From a virus: a stretch of 41,737 nt of DNA. The DNA lies in the IMG/VR virus record IMGVR_UViG_3300032050_000289, positions 1 to 41,737 of that record. One strand, written 5' to 3'. Both the position numbers and the translations under genes were made by a program. The notes beneath the pieces were generated by a model. It did no database searches and was not told the origin of the DNA. It saw only the letters and a list, made by a program, of their open reading frames with translations. Positions 32,531-41,737 of the stretch are shown here, one piece after another (positions within the stretch are counted from its first letter, which is position 1; each line of letters starts with the position of its first letter).

Positions 32531-35500
32531 TTATGGTAGATTGAAATTTATCTGTGATTCAAAGTTTCGAAGATCGAGTCTGATCACGTTGTAAGTACCA
32601 CTCGGATCAATAAATGTATCAACCGCGGTTTCAGTCGCATTTCCACCACCCTGAGTGTTCGTTCTGGCGTCAGCTTGTGCAACAGAAGTAGAAGTGGTCG
32701 AAGCAGTAACATTCAGATTATTAGTGTTTGTAGCAGGAAGATTAGAGTAGTAGGCAAGAGTAATTGCGCCTGCTGCTCTCGAAGTTCCATCAGTATTTTC
32801 AATTACAAATCGTTTTTGTCCAGCAATATTAGAGATGATACGATTTTGTGCCGCTGCATCAGTTGCTGCTTCATCGAGACCGGCGTCATAATAAAAATCG
32901 AATGTCATGACACCGTTTTCGTCGCTTCGGAGGCCAGTAGTATTCGTCGTAGATGTTCTTACTTGTGAACACTTCGAAGTTCTGTTTTCTCCATCAAACG
33001 TAAACGTATGATTCGTATTCGGCTTCAAGCCAGATACAGAAATTATAAACTTCTGAGAATCAGCAATGTAAGATAGATCTGATCCTCTGTCGAAGTTAAA
33101 ATAACTAAACATCGAATTGGTAATTGTGAATGAACTTGGATTTATGTTATGTACAGCGCCCGTATATTCAAACGTATTTGGATTCGCTACCGTAATTGTC
33201 GAAGTTGTTACAGAATCTGTCGGATATTGCAGAAGGTAACCATAAGTTCCTGTTCTGCCTTGTCCACCAAATAGACCTCCGCGTTTCTTACCCTTGTATA
33301 TTCTCACCTTTGCATATTGGCCTGCAGCAGGATCATGCGTCCATGTGATCTTAAATTGATCTTCAAGGAAAGTACCAGAATCGATACCGGTTGGATATGA
33401 CTTGCGCTCAATGCTTCCAACATGCTCGACTCCACGACCATCGTTAAGCTGGTTTATTTGATAGAGTCTGGCAATATCAGCGCTGGTAATTCCAGTCGCA
33501 GACGCAGAAGTTTGAGTGGCTGTCCATGGACCATTTTCTGAAGCTCCTTGATAGACAGTTGCCGAAATGGCATTGTCGCGAGAAACTACATAAAGTTCGG
33601 CTGGTCCAGAAAGACTGCTGAATCGATAAACAAATTCTTCGAACACTGTGCCAGAATCCGAAACGCTGGTGCTTCTTTCTCTTGCTACTGTTGATTCTAT
33701 TCTTTGAGTAACAGTAGTAACAACAACATTTCCAGTTGTATTCGCGGCAGTATTTGCAGCAGTATTTGCAACTGGAAGAGGTCCTGCAGTTGCGACGCTC
33801 TGTTCTCCAATCACAAACTCGTTATATGGAAGTGTCAGAATGCCATCTTCTTGTCCTGTGCCATCTGGCTTAAACTGAAGATTTAACTCTCTCAGATATG
33901 GTCCAAGCTGGTCGTTTTTAATAGTAGCATAAAATTCTGGATTTCCAACATCTGCATAAACATAATCGGTGAAAGGATCTACGAAGAATCCAAACTTAAA
34001 TCTATCAAGAGCCGCATCTAAACTACTCGGAATAAATCTTGATTTTGCTAATGCTTCTGCAAGAGTAAACGATACGTAATATTCCAGATCCTTAATTCTC
34101 TTATCGAGGCTACCGATATCAGCCATCGTATAACGACGCTGTTGAATGCGAGTTCTTTGAGCAGCGCTGATTGAAGGCTTGATAGTATAGGTGCTCTTTC
34201 TTTTTCCAGAAATGGCGCTCATTACTTTCGTATCTGTAATAGCAATCATCTCAGCAGAAAGTACTTCTGGAAGAGAAGGATACGGAGGAATATTGTATAT
34301 TTGCAAAGTAAGCGAATTGTCTTGTGCGGGTGGCAGAACAGGAGAAATACCTGGTTCGCCGTTTCTTATTTCAAATCCGCCGTTCGAATTGATAATAACT
34401 CGATCAACTCTTCCAAGATAGGAACTTACATTTGCAGACAATGTAGAGTTAGGCACTGGGAAAAATGCGCTAGCCGAAGAGAAGTAGTTTGCATTTGAAG
34501 GAAGCGTAGGATTGATAATCGATGCGGCGTTTGCACCAGCAGCAACCGAAGAAATATCAGTCACATAGTTGATTGTATTTGCCGCCGATGGACGAAGATC
34601 TACGCAATCTCTTACATCATAATAAATTCCAGTTTTTCCTTCGAACTCGGCGAGTTCCATGGTATTAATACTTACGTCGCTCACTAGAGAAGCAAGATTT
34701 GCACTATCGTTAATCGTATAAGAAGAAATTGTCTTGACGCCTGATGCAGATTGGAAAGCATCAAACTTTACAAGAAGGACGTCATTCGCCGCAAGCGTAT
34801 CATATCTCGGTTTTCTTACAAGCTTAGAAATATCAAGGAAATCTTCATTTTGACCGCTGTCAATATAAAACTGATTCGTGACGTCTGTTACACCGTACGT
34901 GTTCTCAGTGAAGTACATGGTATTACCAGTAAACTTATGAGTAGAAGAACTATTCGATGTAAGAGTGAGGTTTGCACCCCCGCGAGTAGCAGAGAGTGCG
35001 AATCCGCTTGTGTTGGCGTATACTGCGTAGTATGTAGTGCCGTTAGTTAAGCCGCCGAGTACACCTACACCTGCAGCATTCGAATATACGAGTGAATCGC
35101 CGTTAGCAAATGGGTTGTTTGTTACGGTAATAAACGCATTCGCAGTTCCGGAATTTGCAATGTTTGTCGATACGTCAAACGTGATATCTTGAACAGTGGC
35201 GTCTTTTCTCCATACTCCGCGCAGACGATATGCGTCTGATACGCCGAGAGGCCATGGTCCACGAATGCCTGCGCTGTTGTTATTTGCGATACGAATTCTG
35301 GCGTAGTTGCCGCGATTTGACGTCTTGGCAGCAGAGCTTACGTTGTTTCTTTGCGCATTATACACCACTGAAACTGGCATCGAAGCGGCAGCATTTGAAG
35401 TGGCATTAGCGACATTGTTACCGAAGTAGATCGTCATGACTTGACTGTTCGAGCTGTCGACATTTGCCCACTTCGATGCCTTATTTGTCAGCGAGATCGG

Positions 35501-37921
35501 AATATTTTGAGGGTAATAAAGAGTAATACTACCGCCAGAATAAGTTTTTCCTGCATTTGTGGCAAGAGTCAACGAAGTACTGTTTGCAATCGATGCGATC
35601 TGTGCATAAGTCGTGTTAGCGTTATATCCGCTCGAGTTAGAAATTTGAACCCAATCACCGGGTGAAAATTGAGTATTGAACAATGTTCCAGTACCATTCA
35701 CTGTAGCATTTGCTCCGAACACTTCGATTGAACCAGTAGCCACAATTTGCGACTTATAATTTCCGTTAGGAATTACAATCAGATCACGCTTCTCAGAAGT
35801 ATTCAGCTCTTCTGTATATGGGAAATATTCATTCGATGGAAGATTTAGAACGACATAGCCGGCAGAATTAGAAGTTTCAGATGCATTAATGGTTCTATAT
35901 TGATACGTAATGTTCGACACATTTGACGTAGCATTCTTCAGCTTGAAAAGAAGCGAAGAGTCGACTGTATCATAAAGCACCGCTCCGAGTGTAGCACTAA
36001 CTACTGTGTCAGCAATTGCTTTATTTCCTGAGCTAGAATAAATGCTTCTTACATCTTTGACATTCTTACCAGCATTCATCTTAATGTCGAAGAGATACAT
36101 TCTGTAAACGGCATTTGCGTTGCCTACATCTCCACTTTGCCAAGCAAAGGTGCGAATTCTTGCAGTACCGATCTTTGCGCCAGGGCTAGTGATAGTAGTC
36201 GAGCCTGTGCTAAGATAATTAGCAGCTGTACTATGCAGTTCGACTTCTCCGCCGATGTCAAAGTTGAACGAACCAGCAAGTTCGTCGACTTCGAAGTAGT
36301 TGCCGTAGCCAAGACGAGTCTGTGAAGCAGGATCATTCAGCTTCGTCGTACCCTTGTTCATGTTTTGCTTATAGTTGTCGATAGTTTCAATACGAATACC
36401 GTTGATATAAGCTTTACCTGGATCAATGTTCATGTTCACAAGGCTTGCAGTATCTGAGAATGTACCAGAATCTTTTGTCAATGTAAGGAATTGATCGATG
36501 ACATAGTTGCCAGATTCTTCGTAGGTTCTTGCTGCTAGTTGACGACCAATGACATTGTAAACAGTATCTTGATTTACACGATACGGACGACCATCAGTGA
36601 ACTCGATGATTGGAAGGAATTCTGAGTTTGCATCTGCTTCTGCTTTTGTCAGTACGCTGATGACTGGTGTCAGCTTCAGACGATCTGCACCAGGAGCTGA
36701 AAAGTTGAAAGTTCCAGTGGCATTATCAAGAAGCGACTGATCTTGATTTGAATTGACGATGCTTTCGTTTGTATAGAAACCGACAGACTTATCAAAGCCA
36801 GTGTTTGAATACTTGTTTACAACCTCAAACTGAGAAGCGACTCTCGAGAAGAATCCCTTTTGATAGATCGTGCCTTCTCCGATCGTAACACCGTAACCAG
36901 TTCCGATAGGAACAGATGTGGCATTTGCGACCTGAATTGTAGCAAGGAATGTTTCAGCTGCAAGCTCAAGCTCGCCCAATTCAGTGGCAGTAAATGTAGA
37001 AGTAGTTGAGTTGTTTGCGATGGTAACATGCGGTTCTACGTAATAACCTGAACCTTGGCCAACAACCTGAACTGCAGTAACTTTACCTAGACTGTCTGTT
37101 GTAATAGAACCAACTGCACCTGAACCGACAATTGCAACTACGTTAGCAGATACTCCAGATGTAGCGTTACGAATAGATTCTCCAGCTGCGAATCTAAACT
37201 TAATTGTATTTGCAGAAATAAGATCAGGATATTCTGGTCTCACCTTCAAGATAAGAGCAGAGCTATTTGCAGTTGTGTTAGCTTCAATAATCACGGCATT
37301 TGCAACGCCGTTCTGAATTACAGATCCAGCCGCAAAGCTTGCAGCTGCTGCTGCACCGCCGGTACTATTTTGTACAGCAAGCGCCGACATCACTACAACC
37401 GTGTCGCTATTACTAAACTTAGAAGCGCCATCGTTTACTTTGATATTGAAGATAGGGTAAGATTTGTCGAAGACTGTGAGCGTCTCATCTGCAGCAAAAG
37501 AATCTGTCGCGAAGTTATTTCCAGAGTTAATGTAGTTTACAAACAGAGTATTAAGATCAGGCGCGCGAGATTGTAGACCAGAAACCGTCTTCTTGATGTG
37601 GGCTTCTAAGTTGCTTGCGTTTCTTACATACAGATTGTTATAAAGACTGACATCGACTTGTAGACCATCTGTCGTCAAATCGTTGATCTTGATATAAGGA
37701 ACTTTATCATGCTTAGTAATCGTACAACCATCGATGATTGTTCCGCGCTTGAACACGTTGTCACCAAACTTCTCAATTTGATTTTGCAAGATTGACTGGA
37801 GCTGGTTAAGCTCACGTGCTTGGACTGCGACACCAGGCTGGAACAGGACTTTATAGAAGTCCTTCTTGACGTCGAAGTCATCAAAATAAGGAGATACGTT
37901 TAGGTTGGTTTCCAGAGCCAT
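32531..37921 (-). CDS. DUF4815-type giant structural protein (1796 residues)
   Basis: The largest gene in the window. The N-terminal NVSPYFDDFDVKKDFYKVLF, QPGVAVQARELNQLQSILQN and KRGTIIDGC segments are the DUF4815 signature, found in baseplate/fibre-network proteins of many marine myoviruses. After about 600 residues there is a segment with NPFANGDSLVYSNAAGVGVL and NGTTYYAVYANTSGFALS that recurs in the sheath and the wedge-like protein. The last 400 residues hold further beta domains (GGLFGGQGRTGTYGYLLQYP, then SYIADSQKFIISVSGLKPNT). ATG at 37921, four bases after gp8. Likely attached at the baseplate periphery; precise role unknown. Confidence 0.85.
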   Translation of the reverse strand: MALETNLNVSPYFDDFDVKKDFYKVLFQPGVAVQARELNQLQSILQNQIEKFGDNVFKRGTIIDGCTITKHDKVPYIKINDLTTDGLQVDVSLYNNLYVRNASNLEAHIKKTVSGLQSRAPDLNTLFVNYINSGNNFATDSFAADETLTVFDKSYPIFNIKVNDGASKFSNSDTVVVMSALAVQNSTGGAAAAASFAAGSVIQNGVANAVIIEANTTANSSALILKVRPEYPDLISANTIKFRFAAGESIRNATSGVSANVVAIVGSGAVGSITTDSLGKVTAVQVVGQGSGYYVEPHVTIANNSTTSTFTATELGELELAAETFLATIQVANATSVPIGTGYGVTIGEGTIYQKGFFSRVASQFEVVNKYSNTGFDKSVGFYTNESIVNSNQDQSLLDNATGTFNFSAPGADRLKLTPVISVLTKAEADANSEFLPIIEFTDGRPYRVNQDTVYNVIGRQLAARTYEESGNYVIDQFLTLTKDSGTFSDTASLVNMNIDPGKAYINGIRIETIDNYKQNMNKGTTKLNDPASQTRLGYGNYFEVDELAGSFNFDIGGEVELHSTAANYLSTGSTTITSPGAKIGTARIRTFAWQSGDVGNANAVYRMYLFDIKMNAGKNVKDVRSIYSSSGNKAIADTVVSATLGAVLYDTVDSSLLFKLKNATSNVSNITYQYRTINASETSNSAGYVVLNLPSNEYFPYTEELNTSEKRDLIVIPNGNYKSQIVATGSIEVFGANATVNGTGTLFNTQFSPGDWVQISNSSGYNANTTYAQIASIANSTSLTLATNAGKTYSGGSITLYYPQNIPISLTNKASKWANVDSSNSQVMTIYFGNNVANATSNAAASMPVSVVYNAQRNNVSSAAKTSNRGNYARIRIANNNSAGIRGPWPLGVSDAYRLRGVWRKDATVQDITFDVSTNIANSGTANAFITVTNNPFANGDSLVYSNAAGVGVLGGLTNGTTYYAVYANTSGFALSATRGGANLTLTSNSSSTHKFTGNTMYFTENTYGVTDVTNQFYIDSGQNEDFLDISKLVRKPRYDTLAANDVLLVKFDAFQSASGVKTISSYTINDSANLASLVSDVSINTMELAEFEGKTGIYYDVRDCVDLRPSAANTINYVTDISSVAAGANAASIINPTLPSNANYFSSASAFFPVPNSTLSANVSSYLGRVDRVIINSNGGFEIRNGEPGISPVLPPAQDNSLTLQIYNIPPYPSLPEVLSAEMIAITDTKVMSAISGKRKSTYTIKPSISAAQRTRIQQRRYTMADIGSLDKRIKDLEYYVSFTLAEALAKSRFIPSSLDAALDRFKFGFFVDPFTDYVYADVGNPEFYATIKNDQLGPYLRELNLQFKPDGTGQEDGILTLPYNEFVIGEQSVATAGPLPVANTAANTAANTTGNVVVTTVTQRIESTVARERSTSVSDSGTVFEEFVYRFSSLSGPAELYVVSRDNAISATVYQGASENGPWTATQTSASATGITSADIARLYQINQLNDGRGVEHVGSIERKSYPTGIDSGTFLEDQFKITWTHDPAAGQYAKVRIYKGKKRGGLFGGQGRTGTYGYLLQYPTDSVTTSTITVANPNTFEYTGAVHNINPSSFTITNSMFSYFNFDRGSDLSYIADSQKFIISVSGLKPNTNHTFTFDGENRTSKCSQVRTSTTNTTGLRSDENGVMTFDFYYDAGLDEAATDAAAQNRIISNIAGQKRFVIENTDGTSRAAGAITLAYYSNLPATNTNNLNVTASTTSTSVAQADARTNTQGGGNATETAVDTFIDPSGTYNVIRLDLRNFESQINFNLP

Positions 37922-37925
37922 TTAA

Positions 37926-40355
37926 TTAAAACTCCAATACTATCTTTATAATTTCTGATTTGTTATCGTTACGAGCGATAGGATCAAGATTCTCTAAGTA
38001 AAGAACCTCTCCGCTACCGACTACAAAGTCTCCAGGGTATTTATTCAATAATGGGGAAAGCTCTGCAGAAGATATTGTGCCCGCGATATCTCTTACTCCG
38101 CGAGGATCAAGATTGAAGATGCCTGACTTGTTACTGATCCATAATATATCAGAACCTTCGATCTCATCGAGATGGTGTACTCTGCCGCGAGGTTGTGCAT
38201 ATGAAATCAGACTCTCTTGCTTAATCTCTTCATCTTCGAGGAACGGTACACCACCAGAGCTAAATGTACCAATGAGGCGAGTTAGCTGGCGAGAATAGTT
38301 GAAAGCACTCGCATTTCTATCATTAATTTCAATCGTTCCAGTAATAGTTGCTGTCGTACCCGATACAGGAACGACCGTGTCTCCTGACATGCCACCGACT
38401 CCGATGATACGACTTCCAGAAGTAAATACGCCTGCGACATTTGACAATTCAATTTGACTTGATCCAGAGAACGATACGATACCGCTCGCTTCTACGACGA
38501 TAGCTGACACTTCGCAATCTTCTGCTGTAAACGAGCTATTTGTATTCGCAGTCGTAATACGATAGTCTTGCGGAACATTGGCTACAGTCGAGATGTAGTT
38601 GTTCGAACCATCTGTGACAAGAACATAGTCGCCAACTTCAAAGGCATCTTTGTAAGTAGGAGCATCTGGATTTCTAAGAGCTACAGTAATAACTCCATTC
38701 GATCCTGATACACTTGCATCTCCATTGATCGTAACGAGAGGAGCTGAAGTATATCCAGAACCAGCATTAGTAATTGTAACAGATGTAATAACTCCTGAAC
38801 CGTTATTTGCAAATGTGCCTGCTGCACCTGTTCCATCAGTTCCAGAATTGTTAAAGACGAGTTGATTATTCGCAGTGCTATTGTATCCAGTTCCTGGGCT
38901 TACGATAGTAGCAGTAGTCGAAAGAAGTCCGAAGTCTGTCTTTTCAATCGTCGTGCTAGCTGCTGTAATTGAAACGTTGCCGTGCAGCTTTAACTTTCTA
39001 TATTGATAGACTTTCTCACCAACAGAAAAACCTGGGCCAATTACATTGTTGATATTCATATCAACTTCAGTAAACAATGGATTCTTAATTACGCCGACTT
39101 GCCTAAAATCATTTTCTGTGGAAACGATACCGCTCTCGCTATTATTAAACTTAGCGCTGATGCATATTCTTTTTGCAAAGAGTTCGTTGTAAGGATCTGA
39201 GCCATGTCCATTCTTTGGAGAAATGATTGGACGCAACGATGCTGGCGCGAAGTACGTAGAACTTGACACAACCGGCGGAAGCTGAATAAACGTTTCATCA
39301 AAAATAGATGGTGGAATAGTAACAGGCTGTTCAGAAATATATGATTCAGCCTTTCGATAGTTTTCTCCTACCGCTAGCAACTCGACTCTATTCACGGAAT
39401 TTGTAGATGCCGCATCGATATATACAATTCCTTCTGCAGGAGTCGATTCTTCGCCGTCTCCCCAAACGAATGCATATGGATATACTTCGTAAGTGTCTCC
39501 CGCTGAAGGAGTAATAAGGAACGATGCGTCGAGAATGAATTTCTTCTGAGCAGCAGTACCTTCGTAGTTAACGATTCTACGATATTCCCCGATAGCGGCT
39601 CCAGAAGTCATCTTCATGACGCAACCTTGGTAATAGTCATCGATCGATACAGCGGTTGCAGGTGCACCGTAGAATGTCGGAATACCCTGAACAGTAATAT
39701 CTGAAGTTAAGAGCGTGCCTTCGGCAATGTAGTTGTCATAGCCTGCGCCAGGATCTTCTACCTTAATGACTTCGATCGTTCCTCGAGTAGCTCCATCGAT
39801 GACCGCAGTGTTGGCAATGATAGGAACGTACTGCGAAGTAGCAAACTTTTCATACTGGGATTTTGTGATGGTGTACATGTATTTCCATACATACCCGTCA
39901 CCTGTCTCAACAGGATTGAGATCAGCGGCACTGCCTACACGAGAAGGAGCAACAGTAGAATTTACATTGATAGTGCCAGTGCTTTTGTTGAACAAGCACT
40001 TCCAAACGTTGTATTCTGTATCGTCGTCGACCGTGATAAAGAAGTTTTTATTTTCAAGATCTCCGTCAAGATGATCATACATCGCATAATGTGTGTTTGA
40101 TTCCCATAGATTCTTTTTCGCCATATGAACTACATCATCCGAAGAAATTCTCTTCGCGAAGATCATATTGTCATAGACATTCGTATCTGTATCACGAATG
40201 CTATTATTCGGAACAGGAATAATCGTGTCGCTGTTAGCATAAGGAATATGACGAGCAGCATACACAAAGTAATCATTGTTAGCAAAGCTATTCATGAAGT
40301 TTGCAGCTGCCGCTACATTAAAACTACTCGTAATGAGTTTTTGTGTTACTGCCAT
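37926..40355 (-). CDS. gp8: Baseplate wedge subunit gp8
   Basis: An 809-residue wedge protein, more than twice T4 gp8 (334). The match to T4 lies in GDGYVWKYMYTI (near residue 150), FRQVGVIKNPL (near 415) and the extreme C-terminus GEVLYLENLDPIARNDNKSE followed by IIKIVLEF, which aligns with the T4 gp8 tail GEMIYMENRPPI...INILFTF. The extra length is mostly between FRQVGVIKNP and the C-terminus, as Ser/Gly/Asn-rich beta segments with the repeated (S/T)PGTGYNS and NAGSGYTSAPLV motif. A TATAAATA box lies 72 bases upstream inside the preceding gene. Gene order 7-8 is as in T4. Confidence 0.9.
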   Translation of the reverse strand: MAVTQKLITSSFNVAAAANFMNSFANNDYFVYAARHIPYANSDTIIPVPNNSIRDTDTNVYDNMIFAKRISSDDVVHMAKKNLWESNTHYAMYDHLDGDLENKNFFITVDDDTEYNVWKCLFNKSTGTINVNSTVAPSRVGSAADLNPVETGDGYVWKYMYTITKSQYEKFATSQYVPIIANTAVIDGATRGTIEVIKVEDPGAGYDNYIAEGTLLTSDITVQGIPTFYGAPATAVSIDDYYQGCVMKMTSGAAIGEYRRIVNYEGTAAQKKFILDASFLITPSAGDTYEVYPYAFVWGDGEESTPAEGIVYIDAASTNSVNRVELLAVGENYRKAESYISEQPVTIPPSIFDETFIQLPPVVSSSTYFAPASLRPIISPKNGHGSDPYNELFAKRICISAKFNNSESGIVSTENDFRQVGVIKNPLFTEVDMNINNVIGPGFSVGEKVYQYRKLKLHGNVSITAASTTIEKTDFGLLSTTATIVSPGTGYNSTANNQLVFNNSGTDGTGAAGTFANNGSGVITSVTITNAGSGYTSAPLVTINGDASVSGSNGVITVALRNPDAPTYKDAFEVGDYVLVTDGSNNYISTVANVPQDYRITTANTNSSFTAEDCEVSAIVVEASGIVSFSGSSQIELSNVAGVFTSGSRIIGVGGMSGDTVVPVSGTTATITGTIEINDRNASAFNYSRQLTRLIGTFSSGGVPFLEDEEIKQESLISYAQPRGRVHHLDEIEGSDILWISNKSGIFNLDPRGVRDIAGTISSAELSPLLNKYPGDFVVGSGEVLYLENLDPIARNDNKSEIIKIVLEF

Positions 40356-41737
40356 TTATTCCTCTATCGTCTTTGTCAAGAAGTGACCAGCGTTGATGTC
40401 TCCGCTAGTGCTGCCATTCGCTGTTATATTTATAGGACTTCCATTCGCGGTTAACGATAGTTTCACCGTATTTGGAGTAGTATTTACAACATAATATGAT
40501 TGTGCATTCGTCAACTTATTCTGTGAAAGATTCAGCGTAAGTCCTGTATTTGAGCTCTTAAAGTTTATGATATTAGTTCTTGAAGCGTTTGTAGAAAGCT
40601 TGAAGCCAGAAGTGTTTGCATCCATCACGTAATAAGAAGCTGCATTTGTAATACCACTAAATCCTCTTAGAATATAGTGACCAGTTTCACTAATAGCAGA
40701 AGCAGCAATATTAGCAATCGAATCTGTGTTTCCGGACTGTACAGCAAGTTTAAATGTATTAGCAGTTGTTTCAATTACATAATAGATTTGATTGTTAGTC
40801 AATCCATAAATTGCAGTGTTTCCTGCATCTGTATAATACAATACAGATTGCCCGTTTGTGAATGGATGTGAAGTGATCGTGATGAAGGAATTTGCAGTAT
40901 TAGCAGCAGTGTTAGCAGCAGTGTTAGCACGCTGATAGTCAATGCCAGTATTTGCATTAAAGCTTTGTGTATTACACGTTGCGGAATCAAATGTTACATT
41001 GACATAATCGCTGTTTCTAAACTTATTATTTGCAACTCGAATGAATGAATCTACCGCTGCGCCAGTATTCGTAGTAAACGTGCCCGTAATGCTTGCTTCA
41101 ACAGCTGTATTCGATGTAGTGTAAAGCACCAAGTCACCATTTGCAAACGGATTAATAACTTTCGTTAGCGTATGAAGCTCGAGCGTATTACTGATTGCAA
41201 CAGTATTCAGATTCAGAGCATCTCCGCCTCTTGTTTCAGAGATCTTGATGCCTGTCGTATTTGCGAACACTACGTAATAGTACTCGTTATTCGATAGACT
41301 CGAAGAAGTTCCTACACCAAGTGTTTGTGCTTCTGACGTCGTATATTGTAAATAATCATGTACATTTAATGGGAGTGTGGTATAATAAGGATTAGTCCCT
41401 AACGATATCAGATCAGTATCATTGTTGACATCCATTACCTTAAACTTGAAACTGACATCTTCGATGTCTGTCTGAATAGTATCATTCACAGTCGAAACGT
41501 CGTCATTCGAATTAAACTGTACTTCTTGGCCTGTAGAAATGCTCGACAGCGCGAGCGCCGCATTTGCTTCTTCTATGATCAATGCAGATCCAAAGAACTT
41601 CGTTCCAGCTGTGTGCATGACCTTCTTAAACATGTCAGCATATCTATCTACCGAGATTTTTGATAGAATCTCATATGAATATTCTTGGTAATAGTCTCCG
41701 TCGTGCACGTAGATATCGTCAGACAAGAATCCTTTCG
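40356..41737 (-). CDS. C-terminal part of a large baseplate wedge protein, probably gp7
   Basis: The reading frame stays open to the right edge (…KGFLSDDIYV), so the start lies outside the window; the first in-frame ATG-like codon is not the real start. The visible 460 residues begin with VHDGDYYQEYSYEILSKISV and HTAGTKFFGSALI, a pattern seen near the ends of very large marine phage baseplate proteins. Four or more copies of a small module follow (INPFANGDLVLY, LTNNQIYYVIETTANTFKL, ITNAASYYVMDANTSGFKLS). The position directly before gp8 suggests gp7; this rests on synteny, not on a motif I can name. Confidence 0.7.
   Translation of the reverse strand, partial: KGFLSDDIYVHDGDYYQEYSYEILSKISVDRYADMFKKVMHTAGTKFFGSALIIEEANAALALSSISTGQEVQFNSNDDVSTVNDTIQTDIEDVSFKFKVMDVNNDTDLISLGTNPYYTTLPLNVHDYLQYTTSEAQTLGVGTSSSLSNNEYYYVVFANTTGIKISETRGGDALNLNTVAISNTLELHTLTKVINPFANGDLVLYTTSNTAVEASITGTFTTNTGAAVDSFIRVANNKFRNSDYVNVTFDSATCNTQSFNANTGIDYQRANTAANTAANTANSFITITSHPFTNGQSVLYYTDAGNTAIYGLTNNQIYYVIETTANTFKLAVQSGNTDSIANIAASAISETGHYILRGFSGITNAASYYVMDANTSGFKLSTNASRTNIINFKSSNTGLTLNLSQNKLTNAQSYYVVNTTPNTVKLSLTANGSPINITANGSTSGDINAGHFLTKTIEE
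40427..40434 (-). promoter_or_regulatory. Late promoter TATAAATA for gp8
   Basis: Exact late consensus on the minus strand, about 72 bases before ATG 40355, within the 3' end of the wedge-like gene. Confidence 0.5.

Noticed and set aside
38038-38045. AATAAATA box before the DUF4815 gene
   Set aside because: It is inside the gp8 coding region, about 117 bases from the start, and the first base departs from consensus; chance is likely in this AT-rich sequence.

Overview
The window is a dense late-gene region of a large tailed phage of the T4 superfamily (myovirus). Reading the minus strand from right to left, the order follows T4: end of a wedge-type baseplate gene (probably gp7), gp8, a block of fibre and adhesin genes where T4 has 9-10-11-12-wac, then gp13, gp14, gp15, gp16, gp17, gp18 and the start of gp19. 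Copies of the T4 late promoter box (TATAAATA and NATAAATA variants) precede many transcription units. Large baseplate and fibre proteins built from small Asn/Thr/Ala-rich modules, and a DUF4815 protein, resemble marine (pelagic) T4-like phages. The host cannot be fixed from this window. A Coq4-like gene hints at a ubiquinone-using proteobacterium rather than a cyanobacterium.

Layout. 1-7982 (minus): tail tube start, sheath, a Coq4-like gene inserted between gp18 and gp17, large and small terminase, sheath stabiliser gp15, neck proteins gp14 and gp13. 7983-8067: a divergent promoter region with back-to-back late boxes. 8068-9368 (plus): a 2OG-Fe(II) oxygenase-like protein and a glycosyltransferase, the only rightward genes. 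9355-15470 (minus): a tightly overlapping cassette of two further 2OG-Fe(II) oxygenases, a PAPS-type sulfotransferase and a shorter sulfotransferase-like protein, a fatty-acid desaturase, a GlcNAc-transferase-like enzyme (PF11397/GT60 type), two tandem paralogues of unknown function, and one unrecognised protein. 15493-30373: fibre/adhesin block, comprising a Pro-Gly-Asn repeat protein, a 1342-residue repeat fibre, two collagen-like fibres, a third fibre-like protein, small virion proteins and a tail-assembly chaperone. 30373-41737: large baseplate-associated proteins.

Working together. The structural genes build neck, tail, baseplate and fibres and package DNA. The most interesting inference is that the enzyme cassette acts on phage fibres or host surface glycans. 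A prolyl-hydroxylase-like enzyme is encoded directly after a protein with more than 25 X-Pro-Gly motifs, and a GlcNAc-transferase-like protein lies in the same run; the eukaryotic relatives of that protein act on hydroxyproline. The Coq4-like protein and the desaturase look like auxiliary metabolic genes touching host quinone and membrane lipid metabolism. No stretch over 300 bases lacks a gene. I saw no tRNA, rRNA, CRISPR array, transposon or convincing intrinsic terminator.
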